Assembly: GCF_002304005.1 (NCBI RefSeq)
Contig: NZ_MRCQ01000008.1
Coordinates: 124,001 to 188,000, forward strand
From: Flavobacterium sp. ACN6
Lineage (GTDB): Bacteria > Bacteroidota > Bacteroidia > Flavobacteriales > Flavobacteriaceae
Length of the DNA stretch: 64,000 nt
Direction: 5' to 3'
Shown here piece after piece: positions 8,351 through 16,141 of this stretch. The notes beneath the pieces were generated by a model, which saw nothing but the letters and a program-made list of their open reading frames with translations, was not told the DNA's origin and did no database searches. The first letter of the stretch is position 1. Each line of letters starts with the position of its first letter. Both the position numbers and the translations under genes were made by a program.

Positions 8351-8447
8351 GAACCGTAATGCCCTAGCCCTGATAGAAGCGCATCCTTTTATGGTCTCAT
8401 TTTTAAACGAGATAAAAGATACAGCGGATAACGGGATTAAGCTTCAA
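8351..8447 (+). ncRNA. Structured intergenic element between nuoH and nuoI
   Basis: About 97 bases that start at the nuoH stop and are richer in G+C than the surrounding spacers. A 5' block (GCCCTAGCCCTGATAGAAGC, 8371-8390) and a 3' block (GATACAGCGGATAACGGGAT, about 8418-8437) flank a hairpin in which CATCCTTTTAT..CTC can pair with GAG..ATAAAAGATA. From memory, near-identical blocks recur between genes in many flavobacterial genomes, so I treat it as a copy of a dispersed structured element rather than a nuo-specific regulator. Whether it is the Rfam Flavo-1 family cannot be decided here. The rest of the spacer to 8514 is AT-rich and featureless. Confidence 0.5.
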
Positions 8448-8514
8448 ATAAAAATAAAATAGATTTTGAATTTGATTACACTCAAATTGTAAATCATAAA
8501 CTATAATAATAAAA

Positions 8515-9060
8515 ATGTCAATAGAAACTATATCATTATCGGGTAGAAAAAAGATGGTCTCTAATAAAGAGATGACTTTTTTAGAGCGAATGTATCTTGT
8601 GGCGATTGTAAAAGGATTGTTTATTACCCTTAAACATTTATTCAGAAAAAAAGTGACAATTCACTATCCTGAGCAAGTGCGTACAATGAGTCCGGTTTAT
8701 CGCGGGCAGCATATGTTGAAACGTGATGAGCAAGGTCGTGAGAACTGTACTGCCTGCGGGTTATGCGCTTTATCATGTCCAGCAGAAGCCATTACTATGA
8801 AAGCTGCTGAACGTAAGGCTGATGAAAAACATTTGTATAGAGAAGAGAAATATGCTGAAATTTATGAAATAAATATGCTTCGTTGTATTTTCTGCGGTTT
8901 ATGTGAAGAAGCTTGTCCAAAAGACGCTATTTACTTAACTACTTCTAAAGTTTTAGTTCCTGCAAGTTACGAAAGAGAAGATTTCATTTTCGGGAAAGAC
9001 AAATTAGTTATGCCTTTAGAAATGGCTATGAAAAATGCTCAACTTAAAAACGCTAACTAA
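8515..9060 (+). CDS. nuoI: NADH-quinone oxidoreductase subunit I
   Basis: A 181-residue ferredoxin-like subunit with two 4Fe-4S motifs, CTACGLCALSCPAEAI and CIFCGLCEEACPKDAI (clusters N6a and N6b), between NuoG and NuoB in the electron path. An amphipathic N-terminal region (LVAIVKGLFITLKHLFRKKV) fits the membrane-contacting helix of the family. nuoJ starts two bases after the stop. Confidence 0.96.
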   Translation: MSIETISLSGRKKMVSNKEMTFLERMYLVAIVKGLFITLKHLFRKKVTIHYPEQVRTMSPVYRGQHMLKRDEQGRENCTACGLCALSCPAEAITMKAAERKADEKHLYREEKYAEIYEINMLRCIFCGLCEEACPKDAIYLTTSKVLVPASYEREDFIFGKDKLVMPLEMAMKNAQLKNAN

Positions 9061-9062
9061 AA

Positions 9063-9602
9063 ATGATACATATTCCTGATTTTGCGCACGCAACTACTGT
9101 TCAAGTTATCTTTTGCTTTTTAGCGTTTATTACTGTTATTACAGCTTTCTTGACAATTTTCAGCAGAAACCCAATTCACTCGGCTATTTACTTGGTGATT
9201 TGTTTCTTCTCGATTGCTGGTCATTATTTATTATTAAATTCTCAGTTCTTAGCAGTTGTACACATAATAGTCTACTCCGGAGCTATTATGATTTTATTCC
9301 TGTTTACCATTATGTTGATGAACTTAAATGAACAGCGAGAAGTACACCGCCCTAGAATTACACGTTTGGGAGCTATTGTATCTTTCTGTTTGATACTAAT
9401 TGTTTTGATTACAATTTTCATCAATTCGAAACCAATTGTTGGTGAATACGATTCTACAGGAGAAGATTTCCAATCGATTAAAGTTTTAGGTAAAATATTA
9501 TTGAACGAATACATGGTTCCGTTTGAATTTGCTTCGATCTTACTTTTGGTTGCAATGATTGGAACGGTTCTATTGTCTAAAAAAGAAAAATTAAATAAAT
9601 AA
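9063..9602 (+). CDS. nuoJ: NADH-quinone oxidoreductase subunit J
   Basis: A 179-residue membrane subunit with five hydrophobic segments. The third contains the conserved [17 protein letters not shown] stretch that has a pi-bulge in known structures. It belongs to the proximal pumping arm. The stop TAA overlaps the nuoK ATG by one base. Confidence 0.94.
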   Translation: MIHIPDFAHATTVQVIFCFLAFITVITAFLTIFSRNPIHSAIYLVICFFSIAGHYLLLNSQFLAVVHIIVYSGAIMILFLFTIMLMNLNEQREVHRPRITRLGAIVSFCLILIVLITIFINSKPIVGEYDSTGEDFQSIKVLGKILLNEYMVPFEFASILLLVAMIGTVLLSKKEKLNK

Positions 9603-9922
9603 TGGGTAATATATTAAATCAAATAGGTATTGAAAACTACATCTTTTTAAGTGTTGTACTTTTCTGTATTGGTATTTTTGGTGTATTGTACAGACGAAAT
9701 GCTATTATCGTTTTCATGTCTATCGAAATTATGTTGAATGCGGTAAACCTTTTATTTGTTGCTTTTTCAACTTATCATCAAGATGCGCAAGGACAAGTTT
9801 TTGTGTTCTTCTCGATGGCGGTTGCTGCAGCCGAAGTTGCGGTAGGATTGGCCATTTTAGTTTCTATTTTCAGAAATATCGGCTCAATTAGTATCGATAA
9901 TTTAAAAAATTTAAAAGGATAA
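9602..9922 (+). CDS. nuoK: NADH-quinone oxidoreductase subunit K
   Basis: A 106-residue subunit with three membrane helices, related to MnhC/MrpC. The two membrane glutamates used in the proton path are visible: one in [12 protein letters not shown] and one in [11 protein letters not shown]. One-base overlap with nuoJ and six bases from nuoL, so it is tightly coupled. Confidence 0.95.
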   Translation: MGNILNQIGIENYIFLSVVLFCIGIFGVLYRRNAIIVFMSIEIMLNAVNLLFVAFSTYHQDAQGQVFVFFSMAVAAAEVAVGLAILVSIFRNIGSISIDNLKNLKG

Positions 9923-9928
9923 TCAGAA

Positions 9929-11812
9929 ATGGATACTAATTTAGCTTTAATTTTAGTTTTAACTCCTTTACTAGGTTTTCTAGTAAATGTCTTTTTTGGA
10001 AAAAGCTTAGGAAAAACAGCTTCTGGAGCAATCGGAACTGTTGCTGTAGCAATTTCTTTCGTAGTTACCCTTGTCTTATTTAATCAGATTACCCAAACAG
10101 GACAGGGAATTCAAGTTACTTTATTTGATTGGATTCAAATTAGTAACTTAAAAATCAATCTTGGATTTTTACTTGATCAATTATCTGTTCTTTGGCTGCT
10201 TTTTGTAACGGGAATTGGATCTTTGATTCACTTATACTCTATCAGTTACATGCATGATGACGAAAACATGCACAAGTTTTTTGCTTACTTAAACTTGTTC
10301 ATTTTCTTCATGATTACACTTGTAATTGGAAGTAACTTATTAGTTCTTTTCATCGGATGGGAAGGTGTTGGACTTTGTTCTTACCTGTTAATTGGATTCT
10401 GGCATAAAAACCAAGATTACAATGATGCTGCTAAAAAAGCTTTCATCATGAACAGAATTGGAGATTTAGGTCTTTTGATCGGAATGTTCATTATCGGTTC
10501 GATGTTTTCTACATTAGATTATGCAACTTTAAAAACTGCAATTGCCGGAGCTTCAAATTTAAACTTACCACTACTATCTTTAGCTGCCTTATGTTTGTTT
10601 ATTGGAGCTTGTGGTAAATCTGCTCAAATTCCGTTATACACTTGGCTGCCTGATGCGATGGCTGGACCAACTCCTGTGTCTGCATTAATCCACGCTGCAA
10701 CAATGGTAACAGCTGGTATTTTTATGGTAACCAGATTAAACTTTGTTTTCGATCTTGCGACTGATGTACAAACTGTAATTGCAATTATTGGAGCTGTAAC
10801 TTCATTAGTGGCAGCAACAATTGGTTTAGTGCAAACAGATATTAAAAAAGTATTAGCTTATTCTACAGTTTCTCAATTAGGATTAATGTTTTTGGCATTA
10901 GGATTTGGAGCTTATGAAGTAGCTGTTTTTCACGTAATCACACACGCTTTCTTTAAAGCTTGTTTATTCTTAGGTTCTGGATCTGTTATTCACGGATTAC
11001 ATGGAGAACAAGATATGCGTAAAATGGGTGGATTGCGTAAAGCAATGCCTATTACTTTCTGGACTATGTTAATTTCTTCATTGGCAATCTCAGGAGTTCC
11101 GTTTTTCTCTGGATTCTTTTCTAAAGATGAAATTTTAATGACAGCTTTCCACCACAGTATTCCATTATATGTTATTGGATCTATTGCTTCAATCATGACA
11201 GCTTTTTATATGTTTAGATTAATGTTTTTAACTTTCTTCAAACAATTTAGAGGAACTGAAGAGCAAAAACATCATTTACACGAGAGCGGTTCTCTAATTA
11301 CTATTCCACTTATCATTTTAGCTATTTTGGCAACTTTCGGAGGATTAATAAGCTTACCAGGAAACAGCTGGTTAAATGCATATTTAGCGCCTCTTTTAGC
11401 AAAGACAGTGGGTGAAGAACATCATTTAGGCGCCACAGAATACACTTTAATGGGTGTAGCTGTTTTAGGCGGATTAATTGGAATTTTAATTGCTTATGTG
11501 AAATACTTTAAACAAGATAATGTTCCAGAATCTGATGAAAACATTACTGGTTTAAGCAAAGTTTTATACAACAAATATTATGTAGACGAAATCTACGATA
11601 CAGTATTTGTAGCACCTGTTAATAGTTTGTCTAAATTTTTTAGAGATTATATCGAGACAGGACTATCTGCTCTTGTTTTTGGATTAGGTAAAATAGCAAA
11701 TGAAATTGCTTTTCAAGGAAGAAAATTACAAACCGGAAGTATAGGTTTATATCTATTTGCTTTTGTTTTAGGACTTTGTGCAATTGTTTCCTATATATTT
11801 TTAGCTCAATAA
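9929..11812 (+). CDS. nuoL: NADH-quinone oxidoreductase subunit L
   Basis: A 627-residue distal antiporter-like pump subunit. Conserved elements are FIGWEGVGLCSYLLIGFW (the acidic residue of the first half-channel), KSAQIPLYTWLPDAMAGPTPVSALIHAATMVTAG (lysine and histidine chain) and the C-terminal lateral helix region. The C-terminal part (LYNKYYVDEIYDTVFVAPV) is the usual end of the family. Complete. Confidence 0.97.
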   Translation: MDTNLALILVLTPLLGFLVNVFFGKSLGKTASGAIGTVAVAISFVVTLVLFNQITQTGQGIQVTLFDWIQISNLKINLGFLLDQLSVLWLLFVTGIGSLIHLYSISYMHDDENMHKFFAYLNLFIFFMITLVIGSNLLVLFIGWEGVGLCSYLLIGFWHKNQDYNDAAKKAFIMNRIGDLGLLIGMFIIGSMFSTLDYATLKTAIAGASNLNLPLLSLAALCLFIGACGKSAQIPLYTWLPDAMAGPTPVSALIHAATMVTAGIFMVTRLNFVFDLATDVQTVIAIIGAVTSLVAATIGLVQTDIKKVLAYSTVSQLGLMFLALGFGAYEVAVFHVITHAFFKACLFLGSGSVIHGLHGEQDMRKMGGLRKAMPITFWTMLISSLAISGVPFFSGFFSKDEILMTAFHHSIPLYVIGSIASIMTAFYMFRLMFLTFFKQFRGTEEQKHHLHESGSLITIPLIILAILATFGGLISLPGNSWLNAYLAPLLAKTVGEEHHLGATEYTLMGVAVLGGLIGILIAYVKYFKQDNVPESDENITGLSKVLYNKYYVDEIYDTVFVAPVNSLSKFFRDYIETGLSALVFGLGKIANEIAFQGRKLQTGSIGLYLFAFVLGLCAIVSYIFLAQ

Positions 11813-11822
11813 TATTATTACT

Positions 11823-13262
11823 ATGAACGTTTCTACTATATTAATTATACTTTTAATTGGTGCATTTGCCACTTATTTTTCTGGTGACAAACTGGCTTCG
11901 AAAGTTGCTTTACTTTTTAGTCTAGCCGCTTTAGGATGTTCAATTGTATTATTGAATAATTTTTCTGCAGGTGAAAATATCAGCTTTATCAACAGCTGGA
12001 TTACACAACCAAACATTTCTTTTGCTTTAAATGCTGACGGACTTGGTCTTGCAATGGTTCTATTAACTACAGCTTTAACTCCGATTATTATATTCTCTTC
12101 TTTCGGAAATGAATACAAAAATGCTAAAGCTTTTTATGGTCTGATCTTGTTTATGGCTTTTGCGATGACAGGAACTTTCTTAGCTGCTGATGGTCTTTTA
12201 TATTATATTTTCTGGGAGCTGGCTCTTATTCCAATTTACTTTATTGCTTTAATCTGGGGCAATGGTGATGCTGAAGAACGCAGAAAAGCGGTGATTAAAT
12301 TCTTTATTTACACACTTGCGGGTTCTTTATTCATGTTAACTGCATTTATTTATTTATACCAAAAAGCAGGTTCTTTCTTAATTGAAGATTTATATAAAGT
12401 AGAATTATCTGCTTGTGAACAATTTTGGATATTCTTGGCTTTCTTTTTAGCTTATGCTATCAAAATTCCAATTATTCCTTTTCACACATGGCAGGCAAAT
12501 GTATACCAAAAAGCACCAACTGTTGGAACAATGCTTTTATCTGGTATTATGCTAAAAATGGGATTGTATAGTGTAATTCGCTGGCAATTGCCAATTACAC
12601 CACTTGCTGCTAAAGAATACATGTATATCTTTATCGGATTAGGAATTGCTGGTGTAATTTACGGTTCAATTGTTGCTTTGAGACAAAAAGATTTAAAGAA
12701 ATTATTAGCTTATTCTTCTCTTGCTCACGTTGGATTAATTGCTGCAGGATCATATACTTTAACTCTTGATGGTTTAAGAGGTGCTGTATTGCAAATGATC
12801 GCTCACGGTTTTGTGGTAGTTGGATTGTTCTTTGCTGCCGAAGTAATTTTCAGAAGATTTGAAACTAGAGAAATTGACGGAATGGGCGGTATTCGTACAC
12901 AGTCTCCAAAATTCACATCAATGTTTTTAATCTTAGTACTGGCTTCTGTTGCGCTGCCAAGTACATTTAACTTCGTTGGAGAATTTACAGTATTATATAG
13001 TTTATCTCAAATCAATATTTGGTTTGCTATTCTTGGAGGAACAACAATCATTTTAGGAGCTTACTATATGTTAAGAATGTTCCAGCATGTAATGTTAGGT
13101 GAAACCAATGCTAAAACCTTTGCAGATGTTTCTTTAAACGAAGGCATTTCATTTGCTGTAATAATTGCTGTTCTATTGTTTTTCGGATTTTATCCAAAAC
13201 CAATTACAGATTTGATTACACCAAGCTTGGAGACTATTTTACAAGTTATCAATAAGAACTAA
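11823..13262 (+). CDS. nuoM: NADH-quinone oxidoreductase subunit M
   Basis: A 479-residue antiporter-like subunit with about 14 hydrophobic segments. YIFWELALIPIYFIALIWG carries the key glutamate; KIPIIPFHTWQANVYQKAPTVGTMLLSG carries the family lysine and the TW/AP motif. It begins 10 bases after nuoL. Confidence 0.97.
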   Translation: MNVSTILIILLIGAFATYFSGDKLASKVALLFSLAALGCSIVLLNNFSAGENISFINSWITQPNISFALNADGLGLAMVLLTTALTPIIIFSSFGNEYKNAKAFYGLILFMAFAMTGTFLAADGLLYYIFWELALIPIYFIALIWGNGDAEERRKAVIKFFIYTLAGSLFMLTAFIYLYQKAGSFLIEDLYKVELSACEQFWIFLAFFLAYAIKIPIIPFHTWQANVYQKAPTVGTMLLSGIMLKMGLYSVIRWQLPITPLAAKEYMYIFIGLGIAGVIYGSIVALRQKDLKKLLAYSSLAHVGLIAAGSYTLTLDGLRGAVLQMIAHGFVVVGLFFAAEVIFRRFETREIDGMGGIRTQSPKFTSMFLILVLASVALPSTFNFVGEFTVLYSLSQINIWFAILGGTTIILGAYYMLRMFQHVMLGETNAKTFADVSLNEGISFAVIIAVLLFFGFYPKPITDLITPSLETILQVINKN

Positions 13263-13281
13263 TATTTTAAACAAAAATAAA

Positions 13282-13312
13282 TTAGGATTACAATCATAAT
13301 TTGAAATCCTAA
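13282..13312 (+). repeat. Small hairpin in the nuoM-nuoN spacer
   Basis: TTAGGATT (13282-13289) is the perfect complement of 13305-13312. There is no T run after it, so a terminator is unlikely; it may only stabilise or separate the transcript. Confidence 0.4.
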
Positions 13313-13327
13313 CTCAAAAAGACAAAA

Positions 13328-14719
13328 ATGAATACATTAATAGCTATAACAGGATTGGGTATTTTCTGCCTATTGTTTGAAATTCTTAATTTAAGAAAAG
13401 CCATCATTCCTTTTACCATTTTAGGTTTACTAGGAGTATTGGCACTTAATTTCTGCGAATTTGGAACTGAACAAAGTTATTACAACAATATGATAGCAGT
13501 GAGTAAGTTCTCAACTGCATTTTCATCATTGTTTATCGTTTTGACGATTTTCCTTGTAGCATTAAGCCATAATTTTTATCACAAGCATCCAACAAAAATC
13601 TCTGATTTTATTGCAATTAAAGTGTTCTTATTAGCTGGAGCTGTTGCAATGGTTTCTTTTGGAAACTTAGCAATGTTCTTTTTAGGAATTGAAATTTTAT
13701 CAATTGCATTATACGTTTTAGCGGCCAGCGACCGATTGAATCTAAAAAGTAACGAAGCAGGTATGAAATATTTCTTAATGGGATCTTTCGCATCAGGAAT
13801 TATCTTATTCGGAATTTGTTTGATTTACGGTGCAATGGGAAGTTTTGATATCAGCGAAATTCACGAAAGTGCTCTTTCTGCTGAATTGCCAATCTGGTTT
13901 CCAATCGGAATGATTTTAATGGTAGTTGGAATGTTATTCAAAGTTGCTGCAGTTCCTTTTCACTTCTGGGCTCCAGACGTTTACGAAGGTTCCCCAGCTT
14001 TAACAACAGCTTTAATGAGTACATTGGCAAAAGTAGTTGCTATCGCTACTTTATTTAAACTAATTGCTGGTATGAACTTCATTGCTTCATTAGAAAATCA
14101 AGATCTTTTACATACGTTTGAAGTTATTGTTGTTATTATTTCAATCGCTTCAATGTCTGTTGGTAATATTATGGCATTGAGACAAGTAAATGTAAAACGT
14201 ATGCTTGCGTTCTCTGGTATTTCTCATGCTGGTTTCATGTTAATGATATTGTTATCGGTTTCTGCTTCGGCTGGCGTTTTATTATATTACACTGCTGCTT
14301 ATGCATTAGCGGGAATCGCTGCTTTCAGCGTAATCTTATATGTGTGCAGAGATCATGATAATGAAGACATTACAAACTTTCATGGTTTAGGAAAAACAAA
14401 TCCGTTATTAGCCGCTATCCTTACAGCTTCATTATTATCAATGGCCGGAATTCCGATTTTTTCAGGATTTTTTGCTAAGTTATTTTTATTCAACCAAACA
14501 ATTCAAGCAGGATATATTGGTTTGGTAATTGTTGCTGTAATCAATTCTATCATTAGTGTGGGATACTATTTCAAACTAATTATTGCCATGTATTCTAAAG
14601 AGCCAAATCAAGAAAGAACTGGGAAACCATTTCTTATTTATGCCGCTGCGGTTATATCAATTACATTAAATATCGTATTAGGTTTATTCCCTTCATTAGT
14701 ATTAGACCTTTTGAAATAA
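13328..14719 (+). CDS. nuoN: NADH-quinone oxidoreductase subunit N
   Basis: A 463-residue third antiporter-like subunit and last gene of the operon. Motifs: FFLGIEILSIALYVLAA (acidic residue), FKVAAVPFHFWAPDVYEGSPALTTALMST (lysine and the family proline) and the second-half lysine region VKRMLAFSGISHAGFM. A terminator follows 25 bases after its stop. Confidence 0.97.
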   Translation: MNTLIAITGLGIFCLLFEILNLRKAIIPFTILGLLGVLALNFCEFGTEQSYYNNMIAVSKFSTAFSSLFIVLTIFLVALSHNFYHKHPTKISDFIAIKVFLLAGAVAMVSFGNLAMFFLGIEILSIALYVLAASDRLNLKSNEAGMKYFLMGSFASGIILFGICLIYGAMGSFDISEIHESALSAELPIWFPIGMILMVVGMLFKVAAVPFHFWAPDVYEGSPALTTALMSTLAKVVAIATLFKLIAGMNFIASLENQDLLHTFEVIVVIISIASMSVGNIMALRQVNVKRMLAFSGISHAGFMLMILLSVSASAGVLLYYTAAYALAGIAAFSVILYVCRDHDNEDITNFHGLGKTNPLLAAILTASLLSMAGIPIFSGFFAKLFLFNQTIQAGYIGLVIVAVINSIISVGYYFKLIIAMYSKEPNQERTGKPFLIYAAAVISITLNIVLGLFPSLVLDLLK

Positions 14720-14744
14720 GAAATACACTTAATTAAAATATAGT

Positions 14745-14780
14745 AAAATCCATCAAATTTAGTTTTGGTGGATTTTTTTT
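14745..14780 (+). terminator. Terminator of the nuo operon
   Basis: Thirteen-base stem with one G-U pair (14745-14757 with 14764-14776; CCATCAAA against TTTGGTGG) followed by T residues to 14780. Confidence 0.88.
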
Positions 14781-14853
14781 ATATACGATAATTACAGAAG
14801 AGAAATTCATGTTAAAAAATTCTCTCACTTCATCGCACTTCAAAAAATCTCCA

Positions 14854-14861
14854 TATATTTG
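14854..14861 (+). promoter_or_regulatory. -7 box of the Bax-inhibitor-like gene
   Basis: TATATTTG, a full match to TAnnTTTG, 24 bases before the start codon. No clear -33 TTG at the usual distance. Confidence 0.6.
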
Positions 14862-14885
14862 GGTTCAATTAAATGTATATAAATT

Positions 14886-15656
14886 ATGAACTTTAATTCT
14901 AAAAATCCATTTTTAAACAGCAAACGTTTTTCTAGTGCTACTTCAAAAGCAGAAGAAGTACACCAAGCTCAAATTATTGATTACAATCAAGAAATGACGG
15001 TGTCTGGAACAATGAACAAAACAGCAATCTTGTTTTTAATTTTATGCGGAGCCGCTATGGTAACCTGGTGGATGGCTTTTAATGGAATGAACCCAATGCT
15101 GCCAACTATTGGAGGTGCAATTGTCGCTTTTATTCTTGTAATAGTTTCTGCTTTTAAACCTCAAGCTTCACCATATTTAGCTCCAGGATATGCTTTATTT
15201 GAAGGTTTGTTTATTGGAGGAATTTCTGCAATATTTGAACTAAAATTTCCAGGAATTGTTATTAATGCCGTGGGAGCGACTTTAGTAACTTTCTTAGTTT
15301 GCCTTGGTTTATATAAATTTAAAATCGTTAAAGTTACAGAACAATTTAAATCTGTTGTTATTGCAGCTACATTGGCAATTGCGACTTATTATTTAATTTC
15401 ATGGATTGTATCCATGTTTACAAGCTTTACTCCTGTTCATCATGGAAATTCAATGATGAGTATTGGTATCAGTGTTTTTGTAATCATTATTGCAGCTCTT
15501 AATCTGTTCTTAGATTTTGATTTAATTGAAAAAGGAGCAAAAGAAAGAATGCCAAAGTTTATGGAATGGTATGGTGCAATGGGACTAATGATTACATTGG
15601 TTTGGTTGTATATCGAATTCTTAAGACTTCTAGCAAAATTATCTAGTAAAGATTAA
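14886..15656 (+). CDS. Bax inhibitor-1/YccA family membrane protein
   Basis: A 256-residue protein with about seven hydrophobic segments after a hydrophilic 45-residue N-terminus. GYALFEGLFIGGISAIFE and the NLFLDFDLIEKGAKERMPKFMEWYGAMGLMITLVWLYIEFLRLL end (the aspartates and glutamates of the BI-1 pH sensor) are typical of the larger YccA-like branch. Family members are inner-membrane proteins linked to calcium leak or FtsH modulation; the exact role here is unknown. It stands alone, with its own -7 box and terminator. Not part of complex I despite its position. Confidence 0.88.
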   Translation: MNFNSKNPFLNSKRFSSATSKAEEVHQAQIIDYNQEMTVSGTMNKTAILFLILCGAAMVTWWMAFNGMNPMLPTIGGAIVAFILVIVSAFKPQASPYLAPGYALFEGLFIGGISAIFELKFPGIVINAVGATLVTFLVCLGLYKFKIVKVTEQFKSVVIAATLAIATYYLISWIVSMFTSFTPVHHGNSMMSIGISVFVIIIAALNLFLDFDLIEKGAKERMPKFMEWYGAMGLMITLVWLYIEFLRLLAKLSSKD

Positions 15657-15677
15657 CATACACATATTTCGATATTG

Positions 15678-15713
15678 AAGCCTTTTTGAGTAAAATCAAA
15701 AAGGCTTTTTTTA
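15678..15713 (+). terminator. Terminator after the Bax-inhibitor-like gene
   Basis: Perfect 12-bp stem AAGCCTTTTTGA (15678-15689 with 15696-15707) followed by a T run. Confidence 0.92.
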
Positions 15714-16055
15714 TGTTTATGATCAAAATAATCACTTAGCTTCGGAAGAAAAAATTTAATCTTCTATATTTTTTTAAGCTTATTCTTTTATAGAAAACGA
15801 TCAAAGAAACCAATTTCTTACAAAAATTTAAATTGTAATTTTTGTAATAAAAAAAATTATGCTTTTAGCAAATTTATATGCTTCTAAAAATCAAATTCAC
15901 AAAAAGCTAATAAAACCAAGCCTTTTCATCAAAATAGAAATGTGCAATAAATTACAATTCATGCAATTTATTACATTTTTAACAACATAACTGTTATTAC
16001 ATTTTGTTTTATTCTTTTTTAAAGCAAAACATTTATGGATTTAAGAATTAATATA
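15714..16055. other. Long AT-rich region upstream of the pectate lyase
   Basis: No credible open frame. It holds several TGTAAT/ATTACA half-sites and one imperfect inverted repeat, TGCAATAAATT (15943-15953) with AATTTATTACA (15965-15975). These resemble loosely the perfect palindrome at 16064, so this may be an extended regulatory region. Confidence 0.4.
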
Positions 16056-16063
16056 TATTTTTG
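16056..16063 (+). promoter_or_regulatory. -7 box of the pectate lyase gene
   Basis: TATTTTTG fits TAnnTTTG and directly abuts the palindrome at 16064-16077. The leader to the start codon would be about 70 bases. Confidence 0.6.
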
Positions 16064-16077
16064 TGTAATCGATTACA
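16064..16077. promoter_or_regulatory. Operator-like perfect palindrome at the pectate lyase promoter
   Basis: TGTAATCGATTACA is a perfect 14-bp palindrome with a central CG, starting at the base after the -7 box, where a bound protein would cover the transcription start. The form (two half-sites about a CG centre) resembles LacI-family operators; the regulator is not in the window. Confidence 0.6.
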
Positions 16078-16141
16078 ATTAACCACTAGTGTCGATAGTA
16101 AAACCACTTACTAATTATTAACAATCTTAAACCAAACAATT

